This document shows positions 22,786 through 34,100 of a DNA stretch of 64,000 bases, one piece after another. This DNA comes from Auriscalpium vulgare (Eukaryota > Basidiomycota > Agaricomycetes > Russulales > Auriscalpiaceae). Position numbers and translations under genes: made by a program. The notes below the pieces were generated by a model. It had not been told where the DNA came from. It made no database searches and saw only the letters and a list, made by a program, of their open reading frames with translations. The stretch is taken from contig JAHBBC010000010.1 in the NCBI GenBank assembly GCA_019915015.1, positions 1,240,001-1,304,000 of the forward strand, read 5' to 3'. How positions within the stretch are numbered: position 1 is the first letter of the stretch; every line of letters starts with the position of its first letter.

Positions 22786-25700
22786 ATGTCCTCCCCGACC
22801 GGTCAGCTGCCATCGCCATCCCCCAAGGCGATCTCGAATCCGATCTTCGACAAGGCCGTGCAAGAGCACATCCACCATCTCCAGGCATGGGAGCTTGCTG
22901 ACTTCGCCGTATCTACGCCAGAAGGGGTGCGCAGCGTCGCCGCCAAGTACCACTCGACCCATACAAAGAGCCGCCTTCTTCGATGCGTGCAACGCATCAG
23001 TCGAGTGATCGCGCCGCTGGAGAAGTTTTTCAGCGCCGTGGACAATGGCGTCTCGTCGCACCCTGAAGTCGCCGGGATCGTGTGGGGGGGCGCTAAGATT
23101 CGTGATGCAGGTAAGTATTGAACGTCTTTTCGCACGCATTTTCTAACTAGTAACGCATCTACAGAGCATTCACAGCTTATCGGCGTACTTTGAGAAAATC
23201 GGAGATGTCCTTGATGATATCGTAGAGGCACTTCCCCATTACCAAGACTACGCCGACACGCTGTTTGCGAAGTCCCAGAGAGTGATGGAGGTGAGTTGTC
23301 TTAGGCAGCATCCTTGCAACCCTTCATTGATCCACGACTAGGGTCTTGCAGGTGTCTACGGTGACATTTTGTTAACGTGCACTACGATCCGACGGATATA
23401 CAAGAATGCTCAGGACATACGGGGTGAGCCATGCTTCGATACTTAGAACCTTTTCGCAAAGGTTTACGGTCGCATCCCCAGGATCAATATTTGTTTCTCT
23501 TCGCGCTTTGAACCCTTGGGACCACGCTTTCGACGATGTCGTGAGCAGCCTGCAGCGCCGACGCGAGAGATTGAATGAGCGTGTCCGCCACGAAGAAAGG
23601 AAGATAGCTCATGAACAGCGGCGTAGGGATGAAGAAAGGGATGCCGAAGAAAGGAGGAGGAGGGAGGAAATGGAGCAACGTCATCTGAGAGAGGAGAGAG
23701 ACAGGAGGCTCGAGCAAGCTCGAGCGCGCGAGAATGAGAGGTTGCGTGTGTTAAATGAGCGGAGACGCGGTGAGCTTATTTTCGTCCGTTCATGTGTGCG
23801 CCATGACTAATTCATCGCCTCCGAAAAGAGTTACTCAGACGGCTTCAGCAGTCTGCGTATGCTGAATGTCATTCCAAGCACGAAGCCTGTCGTGGCGTCC
23901 TTTCGAAGCATCTGGACGCTGGACGTTGGCTTCTCAACCGACCCGAATTTGAAAACTGGGCGGATAGTCCAGGGTCCGGTATGCTTTGGCTGCGTGGCAA
24001 AGGTATGCATTTCTAAGACACGCAGTGATTGTCAGTCAGCTAATCGTAGCATCAGCCGGAGCTGGCAAGACGGTACTCTCGTACGTTATGCACGCAGGTT
24101 TCACCTCTCCCACGCGCTTACTTGCAGTAGCTCCATCGTGGTGAACTCGCTTAGCGCTCAACTCGTCGAGAGAAAGACCGTCGCATATTTCTACTGCCAG
24201 TTCGATGACCCACAAAAACGGTCGGACCCACGCATCGTCATAGGCACGCTTCTGCACCAGGTCATCTCGCAGCTGCCCACGAACGAGCTGGCTCTCCGTT
24301 CATCAAACGCTGCTCTTCAGGATCTTGACACCTTGCGCGACGCACTATCCTCTATCGCGAAGCAGGCCAAGAATGTATTCCTCATTGTCGATGCCCTCGA
24401 CGAGTTCGAAGACAGCAGCCGCTGGAAGCTCATACAAGCTCTGAAACATCTCTCGCAAGATGCAAAGGTCTTTGTGGCGAGCAGAGACCTTCTACCCAGT
24501 CAATACCAGGACGATACACTGGCCCTCCTCCGTGATGTTCCTGCGATCCCTGCCGATCCCGAGCATGTCAAGGGAGACATCATCGATTTTGTGGAGCGAA
24601 ATGTTCGCTTCATCGAAGAGGATGGATTGAATTCACCCGACGATCCCGAGCCACCGCTCAAGGTCGCGAGTCTTCCTTTGCGCGATGAGATTAGGAAGGT
24701 CCTTTTGGAACGGGCTGATGGAATGTAAGTCAATATGACTACGGGTGTCCACGACAGCGCTGACATGGAAACTAGGTTTCTCTACGTGCGTTTGCAGATA
24801 CTGCACCTTCGGAGGCAGGGAACGGAGCACGAGCTTCGGGTCGCTTTGCAGTCACTGCCATCGGGTATCAGCGCAACGTTCATCAGGGCCCTACAAGACA
24901 TCGAGGCACTACCGCCACAGCGACGCGAGCGTGTCAGGAGGCTGTTTCGATGGCTGGCTTGCTCACCGCGGCCATTTACCGTCGCGGACACCATGGTCGC
25001 TGTCGTGATCGACGATATGGATGATGCTTGGGATGAATCTAGAAGAATCACACGATTTTCGTCTCTCCTTGCAGACTGCGGAAACTTGATCAACACACGG
25101 CTAAGGTATTCGAGTCGCCCGACCCGCATAGTGCATGTATTCCGATATCAACGCCTTTCACTTGAGGAAAAGCAGTGGGTTCAATTTGTCCACGCCTCCG
25201 TCAAGGAGTTCCTGGTCTCACGACCTTCATCACCCGAGGAGGCACCTCTATCAGCTTACCATTACTATCCTCTATCAGAAGCGCGTCTACCTCTCATCCA
25301 TACTGGATTCAAGTATCGCCACGTCGTGGATCCTGGCCCGTCAATCCCAGGGTATTTCTTGATGCATGATGCCTGGGAAAGCCAATTGCGATTAGCAGGA
25401 GAAGACGGACAACGTGTACTCTCGGACCTCTGCCAGTTCTTGGACCCGGGATCGTCGACACGAGAGAAATGGAGAGCTTGGGCAATCGTGCAATATCAAC
25501 ATCTGGAGCAGCCGGACTATCATGACCTGTATTTTGGGCACTTGGGCAGACATGCCAGTCCAGCCTACTACGACCTGCCCTTTCACCATATTGCTATCAT
25601 CCTCCACCTGCCCCACATTTTACCAAAACTTGTCAAGCATAGCCATCCCAACGACTCGGAGCCCACCGCAGACCTCGAAGACATAAACAAGCCCAACAGT

Positions 25701-26306
25701 TATGGACACACGGCGCTTCACATTGCGTGCGCCGTGTTCGAGGACTGTTACGGCGATCGCATCTTGCGATTCCTGTTAGAGGAAGGCGCAGATGTTGCGG
25801 CAGCCGACGATAGGGGACGTACGGCGCTTCATGTCGCGGCGCAAAATCACCGGAGCATCATCCCTCTCATGGTACTTCGAGACTATAAATTGGATTTACA
25901 CGCTACGGACAATAATGGACAGACAGCACTGCATGTCGCGACGAGCATCCCTCTCAAGGTACTTCTAGACCACGGATCAGATATCCACGCTACGGACAAC
26001 AATGGGCAGACAGCACTGCATGTCGCGGTTTTGCGGCCTGATCAAAGGTTCAGGAAGATCACTAAACTCTTGCGCCGGGGAGCAGACGTGGAAGCCAGGG
26101 ATCATAGCGGCCGCACACCGCTGCTCACATTGTGCTTCGGGCATAGCGTGTTTGGGTCTGGCTGTGCGCGCAAGTTGTTCAAGTACGGCGCCTCGGCTTC
26201 CGTGGTTGACGCCGCCGGCAAGACTGCACTGCACCTCTTGGCGGAGTCATCGTGCTGGTGGGGGTTGATTTCAGTCTTGGATGTACTGCTCGCGCACGGA
26301 GCGGAC
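22786..26306 (+). pseudogene. NACHT-ankyrin STAND protein, copy 1, 5' part (split by a 23.6-kb insertion)
   Basis: STAND NTPases of fungi act in non-self recognition and programmed cell death. Order: N-terminal helical domain (MSSPTGQLPSPSPKAISNPI, then LRCVQRISRVIAPLEKFFSA), a segment GLAGVYGDILLTCTTIRRIY, a highly charged coiled coil (23560-23770), and the NACHT domain. The NACHT domain has Walker A GKAGAGKTVL (spliced around 24050) and Walker B VFLIVDALDEF. A winged-helix-like part follows (FLYVRLQILHLRRQG), then about six ankyrin repeats (GQTALHVA, GRTALHVAAQN, AGKTALHLLA). One extra G in a run of seven at about 23087 breaks the frame before the first intron; copy 3 has six. Otherwise the copy is open until HGAD at 26306, where the element begins. 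The rest lies at 49946-50393. Confidence 0.88.
26300..26306 (+). repeat. 7-bp target duplication AGCGGAC, left
   Basis: It is identical to 49946-49952. The ankyrin coding frame HGAD ends here and resumes at the other copy. Confidence 0.8.
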
Positions 26307-26560
26307 TGTCGTGCACGGGACGACCGAGGTTCGTTTTTGATGCGGCCGGCTGGACTCGGCTATCACCGGCCATCGGCTCCGCTGGTCCGCTTCCGGGCAC
26401 GGCACCTGCAAGCCTTCCTATACTCTCCTCCTCTAATTACTATGTAATATAATACTTAAGTAGCCTCAGAAAAGACATTACGACGTTTGAAGTCCTCTGG
26501 AAAGTCACCGGCTTCCGGGTGGCGGTGCCGCAGTGCCGACGAACCATCACGTGCTCTCGA
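26307..26560 (+). repeat. left inverted terminus of the giant element
   Basis: It is about 250 nt and imperfect. After the 67-nt identical core it shares the ggtccgcttccgggcacgg block, a tatgtaatataatac block and an accatcacgtgct block with the right end. Confidence 0.85.
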
Positions 26561-27227
26561 GTGGCAGCCGCGGCCCGCGGTCCGGTCGTCCCTCCGAACA
26601 ACGACGTTCTTGTTCTCGTCCCACTACCATCCCATAGGCACGTCCACACCCATGCACAAGAAGCCTCATTGTGCATGCATACGGTCCATAACTGCGCCTT
26701 GGCTGTCCTCCGCAACTTCAGCACAGTCCAGTGGCCCAGAACGAGCATTTGCAACACGCCCGTGCATTGCGCCTCTCTCACCGCGACGCGGCCTGTCGTG
26801 ACGCTATGCAGCTGCAACATGTGGTGTTGTGGTAAGCTGGGTACGTTGGAATGCTGAAGCAATGGGTGGGGGGTGGGCGTGCGAGCCGAGGCTGGCCAAT
26901 GGAGGCGCGCAGAGCTTGAAGGCCCGACATGTCAGTAGCACGTACGAGCTGTAGATCTTACACACAACAATCAGGACATGCATTGATATTTTGCAGCCCT
27001 GTCCGCTACTCTGTCAAAGTGTGGATCTTTTTTTGCAAAGCAGCGGGTGCGACACTGCTTATCATCACGTTGCAGCACGTTGCACGGCTCAATTCTTCAG
27101 GCTAGCCGTTGACGTCGCTTGAAGAGCTTCTCAATGCGCATATAACATCCAGCTTTTCCTCGCCGTCACATCGCCCTCCTGCCCAGCTACAACTGCTCCT
27201 TACTGGCGTGCAGGACTCAGAGCCGCC
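26561..27227. other. subterminal region upstream of the integrase gene
   Basis: This should contain the integrase promoter. No further coding sequence was recognised. Confidence 0.35.
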
Positions 27228-28848
27228 ATGCCTAATCCGTCGGGCAAGAATGGTCATGGAGCAAAGGACTGTGCGTGTTTCCCATATATGTTTCCGCTCC
27301 GTGTCTTCAGCTCGTCGTATCCATTCAGATCCTCCCGACGAGCAGCTTCGCGTGTCACTTCTTGAATACCAACGTCTGGGCTTGACACGAGACCAGAAGG
27401 TGGCAAGGCTTATAAAAGACCATGATCTGTCAATCAAGTACGTTCAGCGCCATCATGCTCCTAGATTGAAATCTTAACCCATTGCTACAATAGAAGGACG
27501 TCTTTGAACATCTTAGAGAAACGCCTTGACATTCCGTCTGTGCGAAAGCCTCTCCCTGTTGAGGTTTCAAGGCAGGCTGTCCTTGATGAAGTCGACAAGG
27601 GTGGAGCATTCGGAATGGCAGCAAATGGACCCCGATTCATCAAGGATAGGCTGAAGGATCAGGGAATTCCAATTGCCCGGTGCGTGTGCGTGTCATAAAG
27701 TGTGGAGCATGTTACTCATCTCAACGGATTAGAGATACAGTGCGCAAAATCATGCTTGATCACTATCCTGACGGGTTTGCTGCACGCAATCCTGCCAAGC
27801 GTCCCACTGTTGCGCGCACACCTCTCACTTCTGCTGGGCCATTTCGTGAGATTTCAGGAGATGGACATGAAAAATTGGCTGAGCAGGCACTCCGTATGGG
27901 AGGAATCGGTTTGCCGATCTATGGAATCAAGGACAAATTTTCGTCGTATGTACTGCTGTTGCAGGTTGTACCTGACAGCCGCTCTCAAGAAGCACTTGGA
28001 CACCTCTATCTTGATCTGGTTGAGCAGTATAAGGGTTTGTGTCACACCCCTTGAGCTGCTTGGTTTTGCTTGTGTCTCATCTTCCTTCTCCTTTAGGCAT
28101 TCCAGTTCAATTCACAACAGACAAAGGCTCAGAGGTTGGAGTTATGTATGCAATACAGTCAGCTTTAAGGCAAGTGGTATTTAAGGCTTATCTATATGCT
28201 CTATATTCACAATCTGAATGATAGGAGTGCATATGCTCCTGGCCTTGATCCTGATGTTCATCCTGAGCATGTCTTTCTTAAGAGTGTGCACAACACTGTG
28301 ATAGAAGGATTCTGGAGGTTCTTGAAAGAGAAACTTGGTCTCAGTTTAAAGGATCACATTCTTCTTGGACATAGAGAGCACTTGTTTGTACCTCACCTTC
28401 CATGGCATCCGTTGAGTCTCTCAGCTTCCCCATGTCTATCAATCATTGCTAACTCTGTTCTAGGGTTTTATTCAACTGGATATTTCCTCCTCTTGTCCAA
28501 GTCCAACTGGATGAGTTCAAAACATATTGGAACCAACATCGCATCCGGAAACAGAGGGAGAAAGAAATGCCTTCAGGACATATCCCTGCGCATGTTTTCA
28601 ATGAGCCTGGATCATGGGCTGGTATCAATTGTCTTATTCCTGTTCCGCCTGAGGGTATCGCCCAGATGCGAGACATCATTACGGAGGATTATGGTCCTAG
28701 AGGAAAGTATCTGGATTGGGTAACACCAGAATTTGATGCTCTGGCTTCACAGGCATATAAACAAATTGGCTCACCAAATCTTACATTAGATACTGCCTGG
28801 GATATTTTTAGCAGAATGTCCACAGTTCTTAGGGATTATTACCAGTAG
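27228..28848 (+). CDS. DDE integrase-type transposase (rve/integrase-core family)
   Basis: It would cut and join the element's ends. The ATG (GCCGCCATGCC) starts MPNPSGKNGHGAKDYPPDEQ. Introns at 27271-27328, 27438-27493, about 27680-27731 and further downstream restore one frame. The N-terminus is a helix-turn-helix-like region (LGLTRDQKVARLIKDHDLSI, LEKRLDIPSVRKP). The catalytic triad is visible as SGDGHEKL (Asp), VQFTTDKGSEVG (Asp) and HNTVIEGFWRFL (Glu). The C-terminus runs FNWIFPPLVQVQLDEFKTYW to SRMSTVLRDYYQ. One intron near 28168 seems to start AAG/GCAAGT and end GATAG, a GC..AG intron. No stops are left. The gene is AT-rich after its first exons. I associate this family with repeated genes in agaricomycetes but cannot name the transposon superfamily. 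Confidence 0.85.
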
Positions 28849-28991
28849 TATTCATATGCCTTCATCTGTCAGACTGCCTTGACTATCTTGTGATTGGGTT
28901 TTGAATTCAAATGCCTCAAAGTTATATTGCAAGTCAGAATTGATGACATTGAATATTGATAGTACCACAGCTTTACTATCTTGTAAGTAAT

Positions 28992-30600
28992 TCACCTAGC
29001 TTTGGTAGTAGCTAATGCATGAGTTATTACATTTGCCCTAGACCATTGGCCATTTTGAGCATGGCGCTTGGCATGGGTTTTCCAGCTGGCAGGCTTCTCA
29101 ACCCCTAGTCTGCCAAGAGAGGTTCCATGATAATCCCTTGCAGCATTCCATATCCAATGTGCATGTTCTTCCAGCTGAACAATCAACTTGAAATCAGCAT
29201 AGATGAAATTGCTTTCATCATCTTTGATCTATCAAAGTGTTATTAAAGGACTAATATTGTCTAGGAAGTTTCAAATTGCATACCTTGTCAGAGCGGGATG
29301 ACACCCAACCCATTGTTACAGTATCATCATTGTCTAAGTGCATGGGAGCTGCATATGCAAATGATGCGAAGGAACTAGTGTCTGGATAGCCAAATCTGTT
29401 GATCAGATTTGCCTTTCTTGCAACAGCCTGAAAATGTTCTCATCCAGTTGACAACAATATTTATTATATCACTGACCATTTGCTCCTCTGCAAAGTGGGG
29501 CATGAAGCCCTCTAAAATGCAATAGTTATGACCTTGAACAACTAGTTGACAAGAATGTGAATTCTTGTTAGATGTCAGTAAAGGTAAACTTACTATCTTT
29601 ATTTGCCTCCATCTGCAATCGAAACGATGTTTGCTCTTTGAGCTTGGCCTTTGTACTTTCTCTTGCATTTACCCCAGGCTCTGCAACATTGAGGAGAGGT
29701 GTGTCTCTTATACCTGCTGTACTGTGTTTGCCAAGCCCACTCTTCACCATTGAGCCCGTGTCATTCATGCCGCGCTTGAGCTTCTCACGAGTCCTAGATC
29801 AGCCATAATAAATGATTAGTCTCATGGTCTGTTATATTGACCATTAAGACTCACTGAATAAATTCAACCTCAGCCCTAGCAGCCATGGCAACATGCTTCT
29901 GATCAATTTCTGAAGCCACAGCTGTGAGCTGGTCTGCATGATATATTATAGCCCCAAACTGAAATAAAGCATGAGCAAGAAAGCACTCTGAAATTCATAA
30001 AGCTTACAATATCCTTTTCCTCTATTTTTCCTCCTTGCAGGCCAGCACTGTCATAGAGAATAAGAGATACCATGCCAGCATCTTTTGGAGGCTTCACAAT
30101 TTTCTGCCATCCTGGGTCTTCAGGTACAACCACAGTCTCCTCCTTTGTGATAGCCTTTGTTTGAAGCCCCTTTTCAAATATATCAAGGCTTTCAACAATA
30201 TGTTTCCTCTTTAAGTTATCCAAATCTTTGTCTGGTACTCTTAGATGAAATGAATCAGTCTGAAATGTCACTTAGAAAGTTCTACCCATACCTTTTGCAA
30301 GGAACAAATATTGCATTCTGATATGCTTGTTCTCCAAGCACATGATATAAATGCAACTGCCTAGCTTGTGCTCTTGAGTACTCTGCAGCTTCAATAAGCT
30401 CCTTTGATATATCCTTGATTTGTGTATATGCTTGAGTCTTAATTGCTTGTCTCTTGATGTGTATCATATTGAGAAACATAGAGTGTATCTGCCTTTGACT
30501 AGTCTTTAAAAGGCCATTGCAGAGCATGGCAGGACGATCCCTTCGGCACATTTCACAGAATATCTCCCAGCCTATTTTTCCATCTTGTGTGCAATTCATA
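28992..30600 (-). CDS. probable 2OG-Fe(II) dioxygenase-like protein (TET/JBP-like), transposon-borne
   Basis: At least six exons join in frame. The C-terminal part reads IVQGHNYCILEGFMPHFAEE, then QMAVARKANLINRFGYPD, AAPMHLDNDDTVTMGWVSS, a 55-nt intron, IKDDESNFIYADFKLIVQLE, EHAHWIWNAARDYHGTSLGR and VITHALATTKAR. HxD (His-Leu-Asp in PMHLDNDD) and a distal His (DYHGTS) have the spacing of the iron-binding triad in 2OG-Fe(II) oxygenases, including fungal TET/JBP-like enzymes that oxidise methylated bases. The N-terminal half (ELIEAAEYSRAQARQLHLYH, FHLRVPDKDLDNLKRKH) is not recognised. The true start is unclear because the 5' end runs into a 42-bp tandem repeat and the first long frame has no ATG there. 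The family call is inference. Confidence 0.5.
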
Positions 30601-30792
30601 TGTAATTCCAGGGTGAAATTCAATTAATCACTGTAATTCATATGTAATTCCATGGTGAAATTCAATTAATCACTGTAATTCATATGTAATTCCATGGTGA
30701 AATTCAATTAATCACTGTAATTCATATGTAATTCCAGGGTGAAATTCAATTAATCACTATAATTCATATGTAATTCAAAGGTGAAATTCAAT
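30593..30792 (+). repeat. 42-bp tandem repeat, nearly five copies
   Basis: Units begin aattcatatgtaattcca at 30593, 30635, 30677 and 30719, then degrade. It lies between the dioxygenase-like gene and the Helitron-type gene. Confidence 0.9.
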
Positions 30793-30929
30793 CAAAGTCA
30801 TTCCACTCTGCCTCAATATCACATTTCCATGGATTGGACAACTTTTCAAACAGCTCTTACCTTCTCTCACAGAACTTCCAGCTGGAAATCAAGCAACAGA
30901 GAAATCTAGATGAGAAACCCAAGGTAACA

Positions 30930-31050
30930 TTAAGGGGAAATCAAGAGATAATCAGGGGGATACTCAGGGGAAATTCAAAAGATAATCAGGGGGAAATTCA
31001 GGGGAAATTCAAAAGATATTCGGGGGGATAATCAGGGGAAATTAATGGGA
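30930..31050 (+). repeat. short purine-rich repeat
   Basis: It is an irregular repeat of gataatcaggggg and aggggaaattcaaaa units just 3' of the Helitron-type gene. Confidence 0.75.
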
Positions 31051-31137
31051 AAGCCAAAGGCATCTAGACACAGATTAATTGGCAATCCACCTGCTATTGG
31101 AATAGTGTCAGTGATATAACAAATCAATTCTTTTGCT

Positions 31138-34100
31138 TTATATGTACAATGCAAGTGCTGCTGTGCGGCCTTCTGCTTCATATACATTGATGCTTTCCCT
31201 TGGTCCCTCATGGTTGAACTTGGTTTTTGTTGTCATACCATCATGATACCAAGTTTGATCTTGAAGGTCAAATACACGTGCAGTAAAATGAAACCCACCA
31301 TGATATATAATACCTGCCAAACGGTAGACACGTGTTGCATGGTCTTCAACAATATGTATGCTTTTACTGAGTATAACATTGTGCTTTGAAATTGATAACA
31401 TCAATACAGGAGGTAGCTCACCAATAAACTTAGTGACTATTGTCAAATGATCTCTACAAATAGAACACAGGTCATCTGATTGTCTATAATGTGTATTCAT
31501 AAATTCATTGGTATTGGTGGCACCAGAGTAACAGGGATCCCATAAGGCAGCAGGTTGAACATGCTGTTTGTCAAGACGATGACATCTTACACAACTTGTT
31601 TCAATGACCACTGAGCCTTTGTCATTTTTAAATAACTCCATACACATACTCCTAATATCTGTGCCATCTACAGCATTATTGGGAAATTCACGAGGGTCCA
31701 TGTTCCGTATACTCGTGCGCACAAGGTCACGTTCTGCCTCTGCTGTCCTACCTTTCACAGGATGTGACCACAAATCATTCATAAGATCTAAATGTTGATT
31801 TTTTCCCAGTATGTGTGTATTCCAGGTACTGCTTTCTACTGCAAAAACATTTCTAAGAATTGTGAAAGTACTATCATAAGCACAGCTAAGAGTCTTTTTA
31901 TCCCATCTTAATCCTTTGATTTTTACTTTATGTACTGTGGCTGCAGAGGCAGTTGCAGTCTTCCTACGTTTTGAAGGCTTGTCTGGTGCAACAGTTGTAT
32001 CTTTGACAACTCCAGTGTCAACTGCCTCTTGGATATGCTTATTTTGTGTACTCACTTTTGGTGTGGTAGTAATAGAGACAGTGTTTGCTCTGTCACTAAG
32101 AGGTAGTTTTATCTTTGCATGTGCAGGAGGCTTTTTCAGCAAAGTCCATTCCAAGTCTGGTAGTACTGTCACCTTGTCCATGGGCTCTTTGGCAGACCAG
32201 GATATGGCATTATGCATGTGCTTAGGTGTGAGCGGTTTGCCAGAGTTGCTCCTATATTCCTGATACTGTCTTATGAGAGCAGTGCGAGTTTTAGCATTTA
32301 TACCTTCAGGAAGTTTACTCATATATCTCAGAGTGGTAATATGGTCTAGAATCTCTAATTCACGAAAGTTTTGTCGATCCCATCCAGATAACCCTCCCTG
32401 AATCTTGTGTGGGAAGAAGCCTTGTACAATTAGTGTTCCTTGTAAAGATGATCCTCGTGACAGTGCAGTGTAGTATGACTGATGAGTGCGACAGTTGTGC
32501 AAATCTACTACATTGTATTTGCGAGTTCTACCTTGGGAAGCAAAGTCTGTCATTGCAAAATTGGGAATGACTGGGACTTGCTCTCGACTTATACGCCAAG
32601 GTGTGTCATCAGGCATCTCACAGACCAGATCTTGTTTCTGTTGAGACACAGGTACTACATTTTGGCTCAAGCTAGGTAACTGAATATCTTGGGCAGGATT
32701 ACTGAGATGTACAAAGACAGTCTCCAGTGCTTGCTTGTCATGTGCAATGTCTTTTGCACGCCACCCTACAACAGTACCTTCTGCACCATTTGTTACACCA
32801 AGCTCAGTGGCTTCATTCTTCTTGATCATTATGTGCATGCCTTTACATAAAGACAGTATTCCAGGATGGTGATCTGTTACAGCATGAGGAAGATTCCACA
32901 GTATTTGTTGTGGGACAAGAGCAATGGCATTTGATGTGCGCAAAGGATCAACAATGTCTGCATTCTTCCGCTTGTGACCTGGCTTTTTCTCTGAGTCCAT
33001 ATTTGTCCGCCATTTGTCAATAGAATAGAAATGTGTGAGATGCTGGTGATGATCTTCTGCAAACTGACGACTATTCATTTCATTGAGACGATCACGATGT
33101 GAATTCAGACCTGTAATGACTGATACATATCTAAACTCAGGATCCCAGATATGAGGTTGATCTTCACCACGTCCAGCAATCCGTGTGCGAAGCAATGCAA
33201 TATCTGCATCAGTGCATGCACGATATCTCATATTTTCAAGAGCTGTGCGAAACTTGGCATCTTCAGGAGTCTGAGTCTTCTGACGCATATTTTGACGAAG
33301 TATAACAACATGTGTTGACTGATGCCAGGTAGCTTTGCCCATAATACTTTTCTGCACCTTGTGACTATTGGTTGTATGTAAAACAGCGTCTGGAGTCCTT
33401 GAGTATAATGCAGGACTTGTAGAAGGTGGGGGGAGCTGAGCAAAATCACCTGCAAAGACCATGTTTTTACCTCCATATGCAGTATCATGAACCTGCATTG
33501 CAAGACACATCTGAGCACTTATATTGTACAAGCTTTCACAATCTACCATTGAGATCTCATCCAAGAACACATATTGAACATGCTTAATACGCTCATGGAC
33601 TTCATTCAAAGCCATCCAACTTTGTTGTGTTCCAAAACCATTGATACCTAGCACTGAATGATAGGTTGAGCCTGAAACTAAAGCAGCTGCAGCACCTGTT
33701 GGTGCAAGAACTAGAAACTTGTATTCTTGCTTCATTTCCTTGAAAAAATGCTTAAGTGCCTTTATGACTTGAGACTTGCCTGTGCCTCCCATACCACCCA
33801 AATACATTTTAAGCTGTTCAGCAGCAGGGTCAAGGACATGGTTTGACACAATACGAAATGCGCGCTTCTGTTCAGTATTCAAAGTAAAAAGTTGGGCAGT
33901 CTTAGTTACAATTTCTCGCTGCTCTGCTGTTCCTGCTATATGAGCCTCTGTTAGATATGCAAGGTCTACCAATCTCACAGTGTTTTCCAAGTCCTCCTTT
34001 TGCCCTTGTGCTGAGTTGGTGGCACTTGCTGCAGATGCCTGTTCAGCACGTCCATCTATTACCTTTTGCTTCTCTAAAGTTAGTACTGTTTTCCAGTGTG

